DNA of 64,000 nucleotides, taken from Streptomyces sp. CB02366 (GTDB lineage: Bacteria; Actinomycetota; Actinomycetes; Streptomycetales; Streptomycetaceae). A program made the position numbers and the translations under genes. This document shows, piece by piece, positions 49,228-58,714 of this stretch (positions within the stretch are counted from its first letter, which is position 1; every line of letters starts with the position of its first letter). The notes below the pieces were generated by a model that had not been told where the DNA came from, did not search any database, and worked only from the letters and a program-made list of their open reading frames with translations. The DNA lies in contig NZ_LIVT01000002.1 in NCBI RefSeq assembly GCF_001905905.1, forward strand, positions 434,001-498,000, given 5' to 3'.

Positions 49228-50148
49228 TCAGCCCTTGACCGCGCCGGACATGATCCCGCCGACGATCTTCTTGCCGAAGACCACGAAGACCACCAGCAGC
49301 GGCAGCGTGCTGATCAGCGCGCCCGCCATCACGATGGACTGGTCGGGGGTATAGGAGGCGCTGAGCTGGCCGAGAGCCACCTGGAGGGTCGGGTTCTGCT
49401 GGTTGAGGGCCAGGTAGGGCCAGAAGAAGTCGTTCCACGCCTGGACGAAGGTGAGCATCCCGAGCACCATCATCGCCGGGCGGGCGACCGGCAGGACCAC
49501 GCTCCGCACGATGCGGAAATTGTTCGCGCCGTCGATCCTGGCCGCCTCGATCAGCTCGTACGGCAGCGCCTCGATGAGGTACTGGCGCATGAAGAACACG
49601 CCGAACGCGCTGACCAGCGTCGGGAAGATCACCGATTCGAGCTGTCCGCCCCAGCCGAGGCCGGACATCATCATGAACAGCGGGACGACGCTGAGCTGCG
49701 GCGGGATGGTGAGGGTGGCGATGACCGCGGTCATCAGCCAACCGCGGCCCCGGAAGCGCATCTTGGCGAACGCGTAGCCGGCGAGCGTGCAGAAGAAGAG
49801 CGTGGCCGCCGTGATGGAGGCGGAGACGATGACGCTGTTGACGATCGCCGTGCCGAGGTTGGCCTGCTCCCAGGCCGTTCGGACGTTCTCGACCAGCTTG
49901 CCGCCGGGGAGGAACGGCGGTGTGGAGGCGAGGACCTCGTCCTGGGTGCGGGAGGCCGCGACCAGGGTCCAGTACAGCGGCAGCAGCGATCCGAAGCCGA
50001 CGACGGCGAGCGCGGCGTAGGCGAAGGGGCCGCCCTTCATCTGCTGTCCCGCGCCCATCCGGAAGCGGCGCGGGCGGGAGGGTCCACCGGACTTCGGGCC
50101 CGGGGCGGGCTTCACCGGGGCGGTGGGGGTGGGGCTGGTCATGGTCAT
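49228..50148 (-). CDS. cebG: Cellobiose ABC transporter permease CebG
   Basis: The 306-aa inner-membrane protein has six predicted helices (about 45-300) and the cytoplasmic EAA loop [20 protein letters not shown] of MalG-type sugar permeases. The N-terminal 40 residues are a Pro/Gly-rich tail. It pairs with CebF, encoded 13 bases upstream. The ATPase (MsiK in Streptomyces) is encoded elsewhere, which is normal for these systems. Confidence 0.92.
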   Translation of the reverse strand: MTMTSPTPTAPVKPAPGPKSGGPSRPRRFRMGAGQQMKGGPFAYAALAVVGFGSLLPLYWTLVAASRTQDEVLASTPPFLPGGKLVENVRTAWEQANLGTAIVNSVIVSASITAATLFFCTLAGYAFAKMRFRGRGWLMTAVIATLTIPPQLSVVPLFMMMSGLGWGGQLESVIFPTLVSAFGVFFMRQYLIEALPYELIEAARIDGANNFRIVRSVVLPVARPAMMVLGMLTFVQAWNDFFWPYLALNQQNPTLQVALGQLSASYTPDQSIVMAGALISTLPLLVVFVVFGKKIVGGIMSGAVKG

Positions 50149-50161
50149 GGGGCGCTCCCGG

Positions 50162-51160
50162 TCAGACCGCGGACGTGCGGACGAATCGGCCGATGAGCCA
50201 GTTGGCCGCGGCGATGATCAGCAGCAGGGCGAGCATCGCCCAGGCGACGGCGGCGGCCGGGCCGAGGTGCCCGAGGTTCCAGCCGTAGTTGTAGAGGTAG
50301 ATGGCGAGCGTCTCGTACTGGTTCTCGTTGCCGCCGGTCGCGCCCAGCGCACCGCCCTCCAGCAGCAGCGGTTCGCCGAAGAGCTGCATGGAGCCGATGG
50401 TGGAGATGACGATGGTGAACAGGATCGTCGGCCGCAGCGAGGGGATGGTGACCTTGCGGAACTGCTGCCAGCGTGACGCGCCGTCCAACGAGGCCGCTTC
50501 GTAGAGGTCGTCGGGGACGGCCTGCATCGCGGCGAGGTAGATCAGCGCGTTGTAGCCGGTCCACCGCCAGATCACGATGACGGCGATGGCGATCTTCGAG
50601 GTCCAGTGCCCGTTGGCCCAGTTGGTCTCGTCGAAGCCGACGAGGCCGAGCGCCCAGTTGAGCAGTCCGCCGTCGGCCCGGAAGACCAGCGCGAAGACGA
50701 GGGCCGCGGAGGCGACGGAGGTGGCGTAGGGGGTGAGGATGATCGTGCGCCAGAACGTGCTGGCCCGCAGGCGGTAGTTGAGCAGGTGGGCCAGGCCCAG
50801 CGCCATCAGGAGCTGCGGGACGGTCGAGATGACGCCGATCAGGAAGGTGTTGGAGAGCGAGGTCCAGAACTCCGGGTCGTGCAGGATCTTGTCGAAGTTC
50901 TCCCATCCCACCCACTCCATCGAGTCCAGGCCGGTCATCTCCACCCGGTGCAGGGCGATCCAGCCGGTGTAGAGCAGCGGGTAGAGCCCGAAGGCCCCGA
51001 AGACGAGGAAGAACGGGGCGATGTAGGCGTACGGGGACGCCTTGTCGTCGAACCGCCACAGTCGGCTGCGCCACAACTGCCGCCGTGAGCCGGGCGGTTC
51101 CTTCTGGGGTGCGCGGGACGTCGTCGCGCGCGCGTCCCGGGCGGGGGTCGAGGTTGCCAC
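50162..51160 (-). CDS. cebF: Cellobiose ABC transporter permease CebF
   Basis: The 332-aa MalF-type permease has six predicted helices and the EAA loop YEAASLDGASRWQQFRKVTIP near residue 230. It lies between the binding-protein gene and cebG. A GC-rich hairpin separates it from cebE, which may lower permease output relative to the binding protein. Confidence 0.92.
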   Translation of the reverse strand: MATSTPARDARATTSRAPQKEPPGSRRQLWRSRLWRFDDKASPYAYIAPFFLVFGAFGLYPLLYTGWIALHRVEMTGLDSMEWVGWENFDKILHDPEFWTSLSNTFLIGVISTVPQLLMALGLAHLLNYRLRASTFWRTIILTPYATSVASAALVFALVFRADGGLLNWALGLVGFDETNWANGHWTSKIAIAVIVIWRWTGYNALIYLAAMQAVPDDLYEAASLDGASRWQQFRKVTIPSLRPTILFTIVISTIGSMQLFGEPLLLEGGALGATGGNENQYETLAIYLYNYGWNLGHLGPAAAVAWAMLALLLIIAAANWLIGRFVRTSAV

Positions 51161-51303
51161 GGGCGGGGGTCCTTCCCTGGGGGCGCCGACTGACGGCCGG
51201 GCGGTGGAGGGGCGATGGGGAACGGGGCGGGCGGCGCGGGCCGGGCGCCGGGGCGGGCGGGTGGCGCCGGCCCCGGCGCCGCTACCGGCCGGGCCTGTCG
51301 GGC

Positions 51304-51328
51304 GCCGGGGCGCTCGGGCGCCCCCGGC
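51304..51328 (-). terminator. Hairpin between cebE and cebF (partial terminator)
   Basis: A 10-bp stem with a single bulged C (GCCGGGGCGC and complement, 4-base loop) lies just after the cebE stop in a 177-bp gap. Such hairpins after binding-protein genes commonly stabilise the upstream message. Confidence 0.55.
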
Positions 51329-51337
51329 GGCCCCGGG

Positions 51338-52660
51338 TCAGCCGATGGCCTTGTCGATCGTGCGCACGGCCGCGTCCCAGGCGTCGTCCGGGCTGGTGCC
51401 GCGCTGCTCCATGTTGTTGATCTGGGTGGAGATGGAGTCCTTGATCACGCCGTCCTTCGGGCCGAGGACCGCCTCGGGGATGGACTTCGCGCCGTCGGCG
51501 TAGATCTGGCCGATCGGGGCGTCGTTGAAGTACGGCAGGGTCGCGTTCTTCACGTCGGGCAGCTCGTACGCGCCCTTGTTGGACGGGAAGACGCCGATCG
51601 CCTTGAAGACGGCGGCCTGCTGCTCGGGGGCGGTCAGCCACTTGACGAGCTTGGCGGCCTCGTCGACGTTCTTCCCGGACTTGGGGACGGCGAGGAAGGA
51701 ACCGCCCCAGTTGGCGGAGGTCTCGCCGGGAGCGCGGGTGATGTCCCACTTGCCCTTGTTGGCGTCACCGGCGTACGTGGAGATCTGGCCGGCCATCCAG
51801 GCGGGGCAGACGACGGTGGCGACGGTGCTCTTGCGCAGGGCCGCCTGCCACTGGTCCTCGAACTGGGCCAGGCCCTGCGTCAGCTTCCTGGACGCGGCCT
51901 GGGCGGCGAGCTTCCAGCCCTTCTCGACGCTCGCGCTCTCCTGGTAGACCGGCTTGCCGCTCGCGTCGTAGTACTGCTCGGGGCTGGAGCTGACCACGGC
52001 GTTGAACATGGCGCTCGCGGAGTCCATGAAGTACGTGCCGGAGGGGGCCTTCTTCTTGTACCGCTCCCCCAGGGCGAGGTAGTCCTCCCAGCCGCCCGCG
52101 GTCAGCTTCGCGACCTCGGTGCGGTCGGTGGGCAGACCGGCCTTCTCGAACAACTCGCGGTTGTAGCAGAGGGACATGGGGCCGATGTCGGTGCCCGCGC
52201 CGACGACCGCACCGTTGGGGGCGGTGGCCTGCTTCGCCTTCCACGACACCCACTCGTCCACACCGATGACCTTGGAGAGGTCGGCGAAGGAGTCCGCCTT
52301 GGTGTCGACGATCTCCTTGATCCGGCCGACCTCGATGCCCTGGACGTCCGCGAGCCCGCTGCCGGAGTTCAGCTGCTGGAGGAGCTTGGGGTAGTAGTTC
52401 TTCTCCTCGGCGGTGGTGTCCTCCTTGACCGTGATCTTCGGGTTCAACTCGTGGTACTTCTCGAAGAGTCCGGCCTCCTTGTACCCGAACTGCCCGAAGT
52501 CCGCGACGGTCAGGGTGATGTTCCCGTCCGCGTCGGCTCCCTTGCCGGAGTCGGACGAGCCGCCGCATCCGGTGAGGAGGAGGGCGGTGACCGTGAGGCC
52601 CGTGGTGGCCACGAGGGCGGTTCTCCGGCGTCGACCGGCAACACTGCGGGTGATGCGCAT
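51338..52660 (-). CDS. cebE: Cellobiose/cellotriose-binding lipoprotein CebE
   Basis: The 440-aa protein has a lipoprotein signal peptide with lipobox LLTGC (Cys near residue 32) followed by GGSSDSGKG, then a family 1 extracellular solute-binding domain (NITLTVADFGQFGY, NWGGSFLAVPKSGKNVDEAAKLVKWL). It is anchored outside the membrane and passes cello-oligosaccharides to CebFG. A perfect CebR operator lies 217 bases upstream. Synteny with cebF, cebG, bglC and cebR supports the assignment. Confidence 0.93.
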   Translation of the reverse strand: MRITRSVAGRRRRTALVATTGLTVTALLLTGCGGSSDSGKGADADGNITLTVADFGQFGYKEAGLFEKYHELNPKITVKEDTTAEEKNYYPKLLQQLNSGSGLADVQGIEVGRIKEIVDTKADSFADLSKVIGVDEWVSWKAKQATAPNGAVVGAGTDIGPMSLCYNRELFEKAGLPTDRTEVAKLTAGGWEDYLALGERYKKKAPSGTYFMDSASAMFNAVVSSSPEQYYDASGKPVYQESASVEKGWKLAAQAASRKLTQGLAQFEDQWQAALRKSTVATVVCPAWMAGQISTYAGDANKGKWDITRAPGETSANWGGSFLAVPKSGKNVDEAAKLVKWLTAPEQQAAVFKAIGVFPSNKGAYELPDVKNATLPYFNDAPIGQIYADGAKSIPEAVLGPKDGVIKDSISTQINNMEQRGTSPDDAWDAAVRTIDKAIG

Positions 52661-53129
52661 TCCACTGCTCCTTGTTCCGGGGGCTCGGTTCCGGCCTGGG
52701 CCGGGGTGGTTCCGAAATGGTTCGGGGGTGGTTCAGGGGTGTCCGGGGGGCGCCGGACGGTTCTTCCGGGGGCGCCGGGGTGGGTCGCGGGAGGGGCGGC
52801 GCTGTTCCGCGGGGCAGAGCTGGAGGGTGTCGGGGCTGGTGCGGCAGGAAGAGGCGAACGGCATCGCCCCTACGAGTGGGAGCGCTCCCACTCGCCGTGT
52901 CGGAAGATTGCTGCCTCAAGGCGGTGGGTGTCAAGAGTTGAAGACGATTCCGTTGCCGAGGGATGTCCGGTGCGTCACAGACGGGGTCCGGCGCCGCCCA
53001 CCCGTCGGAAGGTGAACGGAGGCGGCGGAGAGGGGCGGAATGCCGGAGTGCCCCACCCCTGTTAATTTCCCCTTTATGTACCTTTTGGTCATCATGGCCG
53101 CCGCCCCCGGCACCGGCGAGTGAGCCGGA
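52661..53129. promoter_or_regulatory. 469-bp divergent region between cebE and the AspT operon
   Basis: The cebE side (52680-52860) is GT-rich with imperfect GGTGGTTC-like repeats, and the CebR operator lies at 52874-52893. The right side from about 52920 is less GC-rich and probably holds the promoter of the transporter operon. No small gene is convincing. Confidence 0.6.
52874..52893. promoter_or_regulatory. CebR operator of the cebEFG operon
   Basis: GAGTGGGAGCGCTCCCACTC is a perfect 20-bp palindrome around the exact CebR box TGGGAGCGCTCCCA (52877-52890), 217 bases upstream of cebE. Confidence 0.92.
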
Positions 53130-54806
53130 ATGGGCGTGTTGCGCGACCATCCCGAACTGGCGCTCTTCCTCTGCCTCGCGGCCGGCTACCTCGTCGGCAA
53201 GCTCCGCGTCGGCCCGATCACGCTCGGCGGCATCTGCGGCACCCTGATCGTGTCGCTGCTGCTCGGCACCCGGCACATCAGCGTCGACGACGACGTGAAG
53301 ACGGTCTTTTTCGCGCTGTTCATCTTCTCGCTCGGCTACATGGCGGGCCCGCAGTTCTTCGCCAACCTCAACCGCAGGAGCCTGCGTTTCTTCGCGCTCT
53401 GCCTGATCGAGCTGGTCTGCGTCCTCGGCATCGCCTTCGGGCTCGCCAAGGTGTTCGACCTGGACGTGGGCACCGCCTCCGGCATCCTGGCGGGGGCGGC
53501 CACCGAGTCCGCCGTCGTGGGAACGGCCACCGAGGCGATCGGGAAGCTCGGCGACCTGACCCCCGAGCAGATCACCCGGTACCAGGGGCACGTGGCCACC
53601 GCCTACACCGTCTGCTACCTGTTCGGGCTGATCACCATCGTGCTGTTCACCAGCCAGATCATGCCGATGCTCCTGCGGATCAACCTGGCGGACGCCTCGC
53701 GCGAGCTGTGGGAGAAGATGCGCGGCGGGCAGGCCGGGCTGGAGTCCGACGAGCGCGAGGCGCTGCCCGGCACGGTCGGCCGCACCTACCTGGTCACACT
53801 GGCGGACGGTCGGACGGTCGGCGACCTCCAGAGCGCGACGGGCGGCCGGATCACCGTCGAGGGGGTCAAGCGCGGCAGCAGGCTGCTGACGCCCTCCCCC
53901 GGCTTGGAGCTGACGCTCAGCGACCTGGTCCAGGTGGTCGGGGAGCGGGCGGCGGTCATCGAGGCGGGCCGGGAGATCGGCCCGGAGACCCCCGCCGTGC
54001 CGGGGCTCGACACCCCTCTCGCCACCAGCCAGGTCGCCGTCACCGAGAAGGAGACGATCGGCGCGAGCATCGACCGGCTGCAGCGGCGGCACCCGGAGTT
54101 CCGCCGGGACGGCGTGTACGTCACCGACGTGCTGCGCAACGACCAGCACCTGCCGGCCAGCGGGGAGACGGTCCTCGCCCGCGGCGACGTGCTCACCCTG
54201 GTCGGCGCGCGGGGCGGGCTGAACCGGCTCGTCGCGAAGCTCGGCGCGGTGGTGAGGAACGACGCCACCGACTTCGTCTACCTCGGCTTCGGCATCGTGG
54301 CGGGGTCGCTGCTCGGACAGGTCGTCGTGAGGCTGGGGGACGTCCCGATGTCGCTCGGCACCGGGGGCGGCTGCCTGATCTCGGGGCTCGTCTTCGGCTG
54401 GTTCCGCTCCCGCAGCCAGACCTTCGGGGCATTCCCGCCGCAGGCCGCGACCACGCTCAAGGACATGGGCCTGGCGGTCTTCATCGCCTGCACCGGCCTC
54501 GCCGCCGGGCCGCAGGCGTGGCCGCTGCTCAAGGAGTACGGGGCGCTGCTGCCGTTCGCGGGCATCGCCATGGTGCTGGTCCCGGCGACGGTCTCGCTGG
54601 TCGTCGGGCGCAGGCTGCTGAAGATCGAGAAGCCACTGCTGATCGGCGCGATCGCCGGACAGCAGTGCTCGACCCCCGCGATCACCTCCATCACCCAGGT
54701 GGCCCAGAGCTCCGTACCGCTGCTCGGCTACACGATCACGTACACGCTCTCCAACTTCCTGCTACCGCTGACCGGGCCCATCCTGGTCGGCGTCCTGGGG
54801 GCCTGA
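53130..54806 (+). CDS. AspT-family (aspartate:alanine exchanger) carrier, copy 1
   Basis: The 558-aa membrane protein has the AspT/YidE layout: an N-terminal membrane block (about 1-190) with GILAGAATESAVVG, a central cytoplasmic region with two TrkA-C-like domains (about 210-370), and a second membrane block (about 385-558) with CLISGLVFGWFRSRSQTFG and GQQCSTPAI. Each block begins with a related hydrophobic repeat. It is the first gene of an operon with a second AspT paralogue (1-base gap) and aspartate 4-decarboxylase, so it should exchange aspartate for alanine. Start ATG has only a weak ribosome binding site. Confidence 0.85.
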   Translation: MGVLRDHPELALFLCLAAGYLVGKLRVGPITLGGICGTLIVSLLLGTRHISVDDDVKTVFFALFIFSLGYMAGPQFFANLNRRSLRFFALCLIELVCVLGIAFGLAKVFDLDVGTASGILAGAATESAVVGTATEAIGKLGDLTPEQITRYQGHVATAYTVCYLFGLITIVLFTSQIMPMLLRINLADASRELWEKMRGGQAGLESDEREALPGTVGRTYLVTLADGRTVGDLQSATGGRITVEGVKRGSRLLTPSPGLELTLSDLVQVVGERAAVIEAGREIGPETPAVPGLDTPLATSQVAVTEKETIGASIDRLQRRHPEFRRDGVYVTDVLRNDQHLPASGETVLARGDVLTLVGARGGLNRLVAKLGAVVRNDATDFVYLGFGIVAGSLLGQVVVRLGDVPMSLGTGGGCLISGLVFGWFRSRSQTFGAFPPQAATTLKDMGLAVFIACTGLAAGPQAWPLLKEYGALLPFAGIAMVLVPATVSLVVGRRLLKIEKPLLIGAIAGQQCSTPAITSITQVAQSSVPLLGYTITYTLSNFLLPLTGPILVGVLGA

Positions 54807-54807
54807 G

Positions 54808-56511
54808 ATGATCGATTTCCTCGACCGGAACGTCTTCCGGCCCCATCCGGAACTGCTCGTCTTCCTCGTCGTCGCGCTCGGTTTCCTGCTGGGCAAGGTC
54901 CGCTACCGGACGATCGCGCTGGGCGCGGTGACGGGGTGCCTGGTGGCGGGGCTGGTGCTGGGCGCGCAGTTCGAGGTCGAGATCGACGACACGGTGAAGA
55001 ACCTGTTCTTCATCATGTTCCTGTTCGCCCTCGGCTACCGCGTCGGCCCCCAGTTCTTCCGGGGGCTCAGGAAGGACGGCCTGCCGCAGGTGGTCAACGC
55101 GGTCGTGGTCTGTGTGACCGGGCTGCTGGTCTCCTGGCTCTTCGCGAGCCTGCTCGGTTACGGTCCCGGGCTCGGCGCCGGCCTGATGAGCGGGGCCCTC
55201 ACCCAGTCGGCCGCGATCGGCGTCGCGCAGGACGCCATCGGTACGCTGCCGGGCCTCTCGCCCGGTGAGGCGAAGAACCAGGCGAACCTGGTGGCCGTCG
55301 GCTACGCGGTGACGTACCCCCTCGGCACCATCCTCTGCGCGATGCTCCTGGCCGACGTCCTGCCCAAGCTCTACCGCAGGGACCTGGCGAGGGAGAGCGC
55401 CGAACTCGCCGCCGAGCTGGACGCGCCGGACGAGAACCCGGACGAGGGCGCCGGCTACTACGAGGTGGTGCTGCGCGCGTACCGCGTGGACCGCCCGGAC
55501 CTGGTGGGGCGGTCGGTGGCCGACTTCGAGGAGCAGCAGAAGGGGCTGGGCCGTCGCATCTACCTCACCGGCGTCCGCCGCGACGGCACGGTCCTGGAGC
55601 ACGACCAGTCCCGTACGCTCCGGCTCGGCGACACCGTCGCGGTCAGCGCCATCCGGGGCGACCTGGTGGAGTTCGACCCCCGCACGCACATCGGCGCCGA
55701 GGCCGACGACGTCGAACTGCTCGGCTACCGCACCGAGACGCTGCACGTCGTCGCCTCGGAGAAGGACCAGCTGGGGCGGACGGTCGCGGCGGTGCGCCGG
55801 GAGCCGTTCATGGTCGGCGTCTACATCGACAAGCTGTACCGGGGAGGCGCCGCGTTCCCCTACCGGCTCTCCACCCCCCTGGAGCGGGGTGACACCCTGG
55901 TCCTCACCGGACCGGAACGCCTGGTCGGCCCGGCGGCGAGGGCGCTCGGGAAGCCGGTGCCGACGAGCTTCGCCACCGACATGGTCTGGGTGGGGCTCGG
56001 CATCTTCCTGGGCGGCTGCATCGGCATTCCGGCGCTGACGGCGGGCGGGGTGCCGATCTCGCTCTCCACCTCGGGCGGCGGGCTGATCATGGGCCTGGTC
56101 TTCGGCTGGATCCGCGGGAAGTACCCGACGTACGGGAACGTGCCGCCGGGCGCCCAGTGGTTCATGGACACCCTCGGCCTCTGCCTCTTCGTCGCCGTCG
56201 TCGGCATCAACGCGGGCCCGAGCTTCACCAGCGGCCTCTCCACGGCCGGCTGGGGCCTGCTGGTCCTCGGCGCGGTCGCCACCGTGGTGCCGCTGATCAT
56301 CGGGTTCCTGGTCGGGCACCACGTCCAGAAGATCCGGTTCCCGGTCCTGATGGGCGTCCTGGCGGGCGGCCAGACCACCACGGCGGCGATCGGCGCCGTC
56401 AACGAGACCTCGAAGTCGCAGATCCCCACCCTCGGTTACACGATCCCGTACGCCGTCGGCAACGTCCTGCTGACGGTGTGGGGCGCCGTGATCGTCATCC
56501 TCAACCACTGA
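54808..56511 (+). CDS. AspT-family carrier, copy 2
   Basis: The 567-aa protein repeats the architecture of copy 1: membrane block with GLMSGALTQSAAIGVAQDAIG, central TrkA-C-like domains (about 220-370), and membrane block with GLIMGLVFGWIRGKYPTYG and GGQTTTAAIGAVNE. In the substrate-pathway motifs it has TQSAA and QTTTAA where copy 1 has TESAV and QCSTPA. It follows copy 1 after one base, so the two proteins are made together, either as separate carriers or as a heteromer. Confidence 0.85.
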   Translation: MIDFLDRNVFRPHPELLVFLVVALGFLLGKVRYRTIALGAVTGCLVAGLVLGAQFEVEIDDTVKNLFFIMFLFALGYRVGPQFFRGLRKDGLPQVVNAVVVCVTGLLVSWLFASLLGYGPGLGAGLMSGALTQSAAIGVAQDAIGTLPGLSPGEAKNQANLVAVGYAVTYPLGTILCAMLLADVLPKLYRRDLARESAELAAELDAPDENPDEGAGYYEVVLRAYRVDRPDLVGRSVADFEEQQKGLGRRIYLTGVRRDGTVLEHDQSRTLRLGDTVAVSAIRGDLVEFDPRTHIGAEADDVELLGYRTETLHVVASEKDQLGRTVAAVRREPFMVGVYIDKLYRGGAAFPYRLSTPLERGDTLVLTGPERLVGPAARALGKPVPTSFATDMVWVGLGIFLGGCIGIPALTAGGVPISLSTSGGGLIMGLVFGWIRGKYPTYGNVPPGAQWFMDTLGLCLFVAVVGINAGPSFTSGLSTAGWGLLVLGAVATVVPLIIGFLVGHHVQKIRFPVLMGVLAGGQTTTAAIGAVNETSKSQIPTLGYTIPYAVGNVLLTVWGAVIVILNH

Positions 56512-56535
56512 CCCTGCACGGGAGCGGACACCACC

Positions 56536-58188
56536 ATGCCCAAGACCAAGCTCAGCCGGGAAGAGATCCGGTCCTTCGCCCAGCTCTCCCCCTTCGAGCT
56601 GAAGGACAGGTTCATCGAGATCGCGACGGCCGCGCAGCGCGACCGGCCGGGCCAGAAGGGGAAGGCGGCGCGGGCCATGCTCAACGCGGGCCGGGGCAAC
56701 CCGAACTGGGTGGCCACCGGGCCCCGTGAGGCGTACCACGCGCTCGGCTACTTCGCGATCGAGGAGTCCCGCCGGGTGTGGACCGCCGACGACCTGGGCG
56801 GGATGCCGCAGGAGCCGGGGTGCGCGGAGCGCTTCGACCGGTTCGTCCGTACGCATCCGGAACTGCCGGGCGTCGAGATGCTGAAGGCGAGCGTGGACCT
56901 GGCGGTGAAGCGGTTCGGCTTCGACCGGGACGCGTTCGTGCACGAGCTGGCGGACGCCTCGATCGGCGACAACTACCCGGTGCCGGACCGGATCCTGCCC
57001 CACACCGAGCAGATCGTGCGCGGCTATCTCACGGACGAGATGTTCGACCACCGGCCGCCGGAGGGGCAGACGTTGAGCCTGTTCGCGACCGAGGGCGGCA
57101 CGGCGGCGATGTGCTACGTCTTCGACTCGCTGCTGAAGAACGGCATCCTGGAAAAGGGCGACCGGATCGCCCTGATGGTGCCGGTGTTCACCCCGTACGT
57201 GGAGATCCCCGAGCTGGACACGTACGACTTCGACGTGGTGCGGGTGGAGGCGAGCCTGTTCACCGAGACCGGGGTGCGGCAGTGGCGCTACCCGGAGGAG
57301 GAGATCGCCAAGCTCGTGGACCCGTCGGTGAAGATGGTCTGCTGTGTGAACCCGAGCAACCCGCCCTCGCTGGCGCTCTCCACCCGTGTCACCGAGCAGC
57401 TCGTCTCCATCGTCGGCGAGCGGAACCCGAACCTGATCGTCGTGACGGACGACGTGTACGGGACCTTCGTGGAGGGCTTCCGCTCGCTCGCCGCCGACCT
57501 GCCGCGCAACACGCTCCTCGTCTACTCCTACTCCAAGCACTACGGGGCGACGGGCTGGCGGCTCGGGGTGATCGCGCTGCACGACGACAACGTGATCGAC
57601 GCGATGCTGTCGGCACAGAACCGGGAGCAGAAGGAGCGGCTCGCCCGGCGTTACGGGACGCTGACGCTGGAGCCGGGGAAGATGCGGTTCATCGACCGGA
57701 TGGTGGCGGACTCCCGGCAGGTGGCGCTGAACCACACGGCCGGCCTGTCGCTGCCGCAGCAGGTGATGATGGTGCTGTTCTCGCTCTTCGACATGCTCGA
57801 CGAGGGGCAGGCGTACAAGCGCCGGATCCGGGCGATCGTCCACCAGCGGCTCGAACTCCTGCTGGAGGGCGCGCACATGAAGATCTCGGAGGACCCGAAG
57901 CGGGCCGCTTACTACATCGAGCTGGACCTGTTGGCCGAGGCGGAACGCACCCGGGGAAAGGCGTTCGCCGACTTCCTGGAGCAGCACTACGAACCGATCG
58001 ACCCGCTGTTGCGGCTGGCCGAACAGACCTCGGTGGTACTGCTCAACGGCGGCGGCTTCGACGGGCCGGAGTGGTCGGTGCGGGTGTCGCTGGCCAACCT
58101 GGACGACCTGGACTACCTGAAGATCGGACACCACCTGCGGGCGATCTTCGAGGAGTACGCGGAGGAGTGGGCGGCTCAGGGAGGGTGA
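56536..58188 (+). CDS. aspD: Aspartate 4-decarboxylase (bifunctional with aspartate aminotransferase)
   Basis: The 550-aa PLP enzyme has the long AspD-type form of the class I/II aminotransferase fold: NAGRGNPNWVATGPREAY, DDVYGTFVEGFRS and the PLP lysine K334 in SYSKHYGATGWRLG. It converts L-aspartate to L-alanine and CO2, consuming one proton. With an aspartate/alanine exchanger this gives a proton-motive cycle, as in Tetragenococcus and Comamonas. It starts 24 bases after the second AspT gene with GGAGCGG nearby. Confidence 0.93.
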   Translation: MPKTKLSREEIRSFAQLSPFELKDRFIEIATAAQRDRPGQKGKAARAMLNAGRGNPNWVATGPREAYHALGYFAIEESRRVWTADDLGGMPQEPGCAERFDRFVRTHPELPGVEMLKASVDLAVKRFGFDRDAFVHELADASIGDNYPVPDRILPHTEQIVRGYLTDEMFDHRPPEGQTLSLFATEGGTAAMCYVFDSLLKNGILEKGDRIALMVPVFTPYVEIPELDTYDFDVVRVEASLFTETGVRQWRYPEEEIAKLVDPSVKMVCCVNPSNPPSLALSTRVTEQLVSIVGERNPNLIVVTDDVYGTFVEGFRSLAADLPRNTLLVYSYSKHYGATGWRLGVIALHDDNVIDAMLSAQNREQKERLARRYGTLTLEPGKMRFIDRMVADSRQVALNHTAGLSLPQQVMMVLFSLFDMLDEGQAYKRRIRAIVHQRLELLLEGAHMKISEDPKRAAYYIELDLLAEAERTRGKAFADFLEQHYEPIDPLLRLAEQTSVVLLNGGGFDGPEWSVRVSLANLDDLDYLKIGHHLRAIFEEYAEEWAAQGG

Positions 58189-58714
58189 CGCGGGCGGTCC
58201 GGACGACGGGCGTGTCCGGTGGCGGGGGCCGGGCGCCGTGGGCTCGGACGGAGGAACGCGTCCCGGCCGGAGGTGGGTGGGGGCCGGCCGGGACGCGCGG
58301 TGGGGGGTGGGAGTGGTCGGGGCGGCCGTCCCGAAACGTACGGGGCGACTGGGGGGTGTGCGGGGCGGGCGGCTGTGGGCTCGGGGGCTGTGGGCGCCGG
58401 TTTCCCCGCCGCCACCGGGGCGAACGGTGGCGGCGGGGGCCGACGTGGGGGTTCCCCGGGGGAGGTGGGGTTCGACGACTTCCCGGGGTTGCTACGAGGA
58501 GCACGCTAGCGGTTGCGCAACGGGCGAAGCGGGCGATACGGACAGCGGGTGCTGTTCTTAGGGTGCGCTTAAGGGACGCATCGGAGCGGGTTAATGAAGC
58601 GGTCGGCGGGGTGAGTGGGAGCAGGGCCGGGAAGGCCGCTGGAGCAGGTCGAGGGGCGGGGCCCGGGGGCGGGAGTTCTGGGGCGAGGCCCTCCGGGCAG
58701 GGCCCTCGGACGGG
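58189..58714. other. 526-bp gap between converging genes aspD and the histidine kinase
   Basis: Very G-rich on the plus strand with no convincing gene. A short TTGCGCAA palindrome lies at about 58510 and a weak hairpin near the histidine-kinase stop (separate entry). No strong terminator for aspD is visible. Confidence 0.5.
58685..58707 (-). terminator. Possible terminator of the two-component operon
   Basis: GAGGCCCT and AGGG(C)CCTC form an 8-bp stem with one bulge and a 6-base loop, 8 bases past the histidine kinase stop. Confidence 0.45.
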
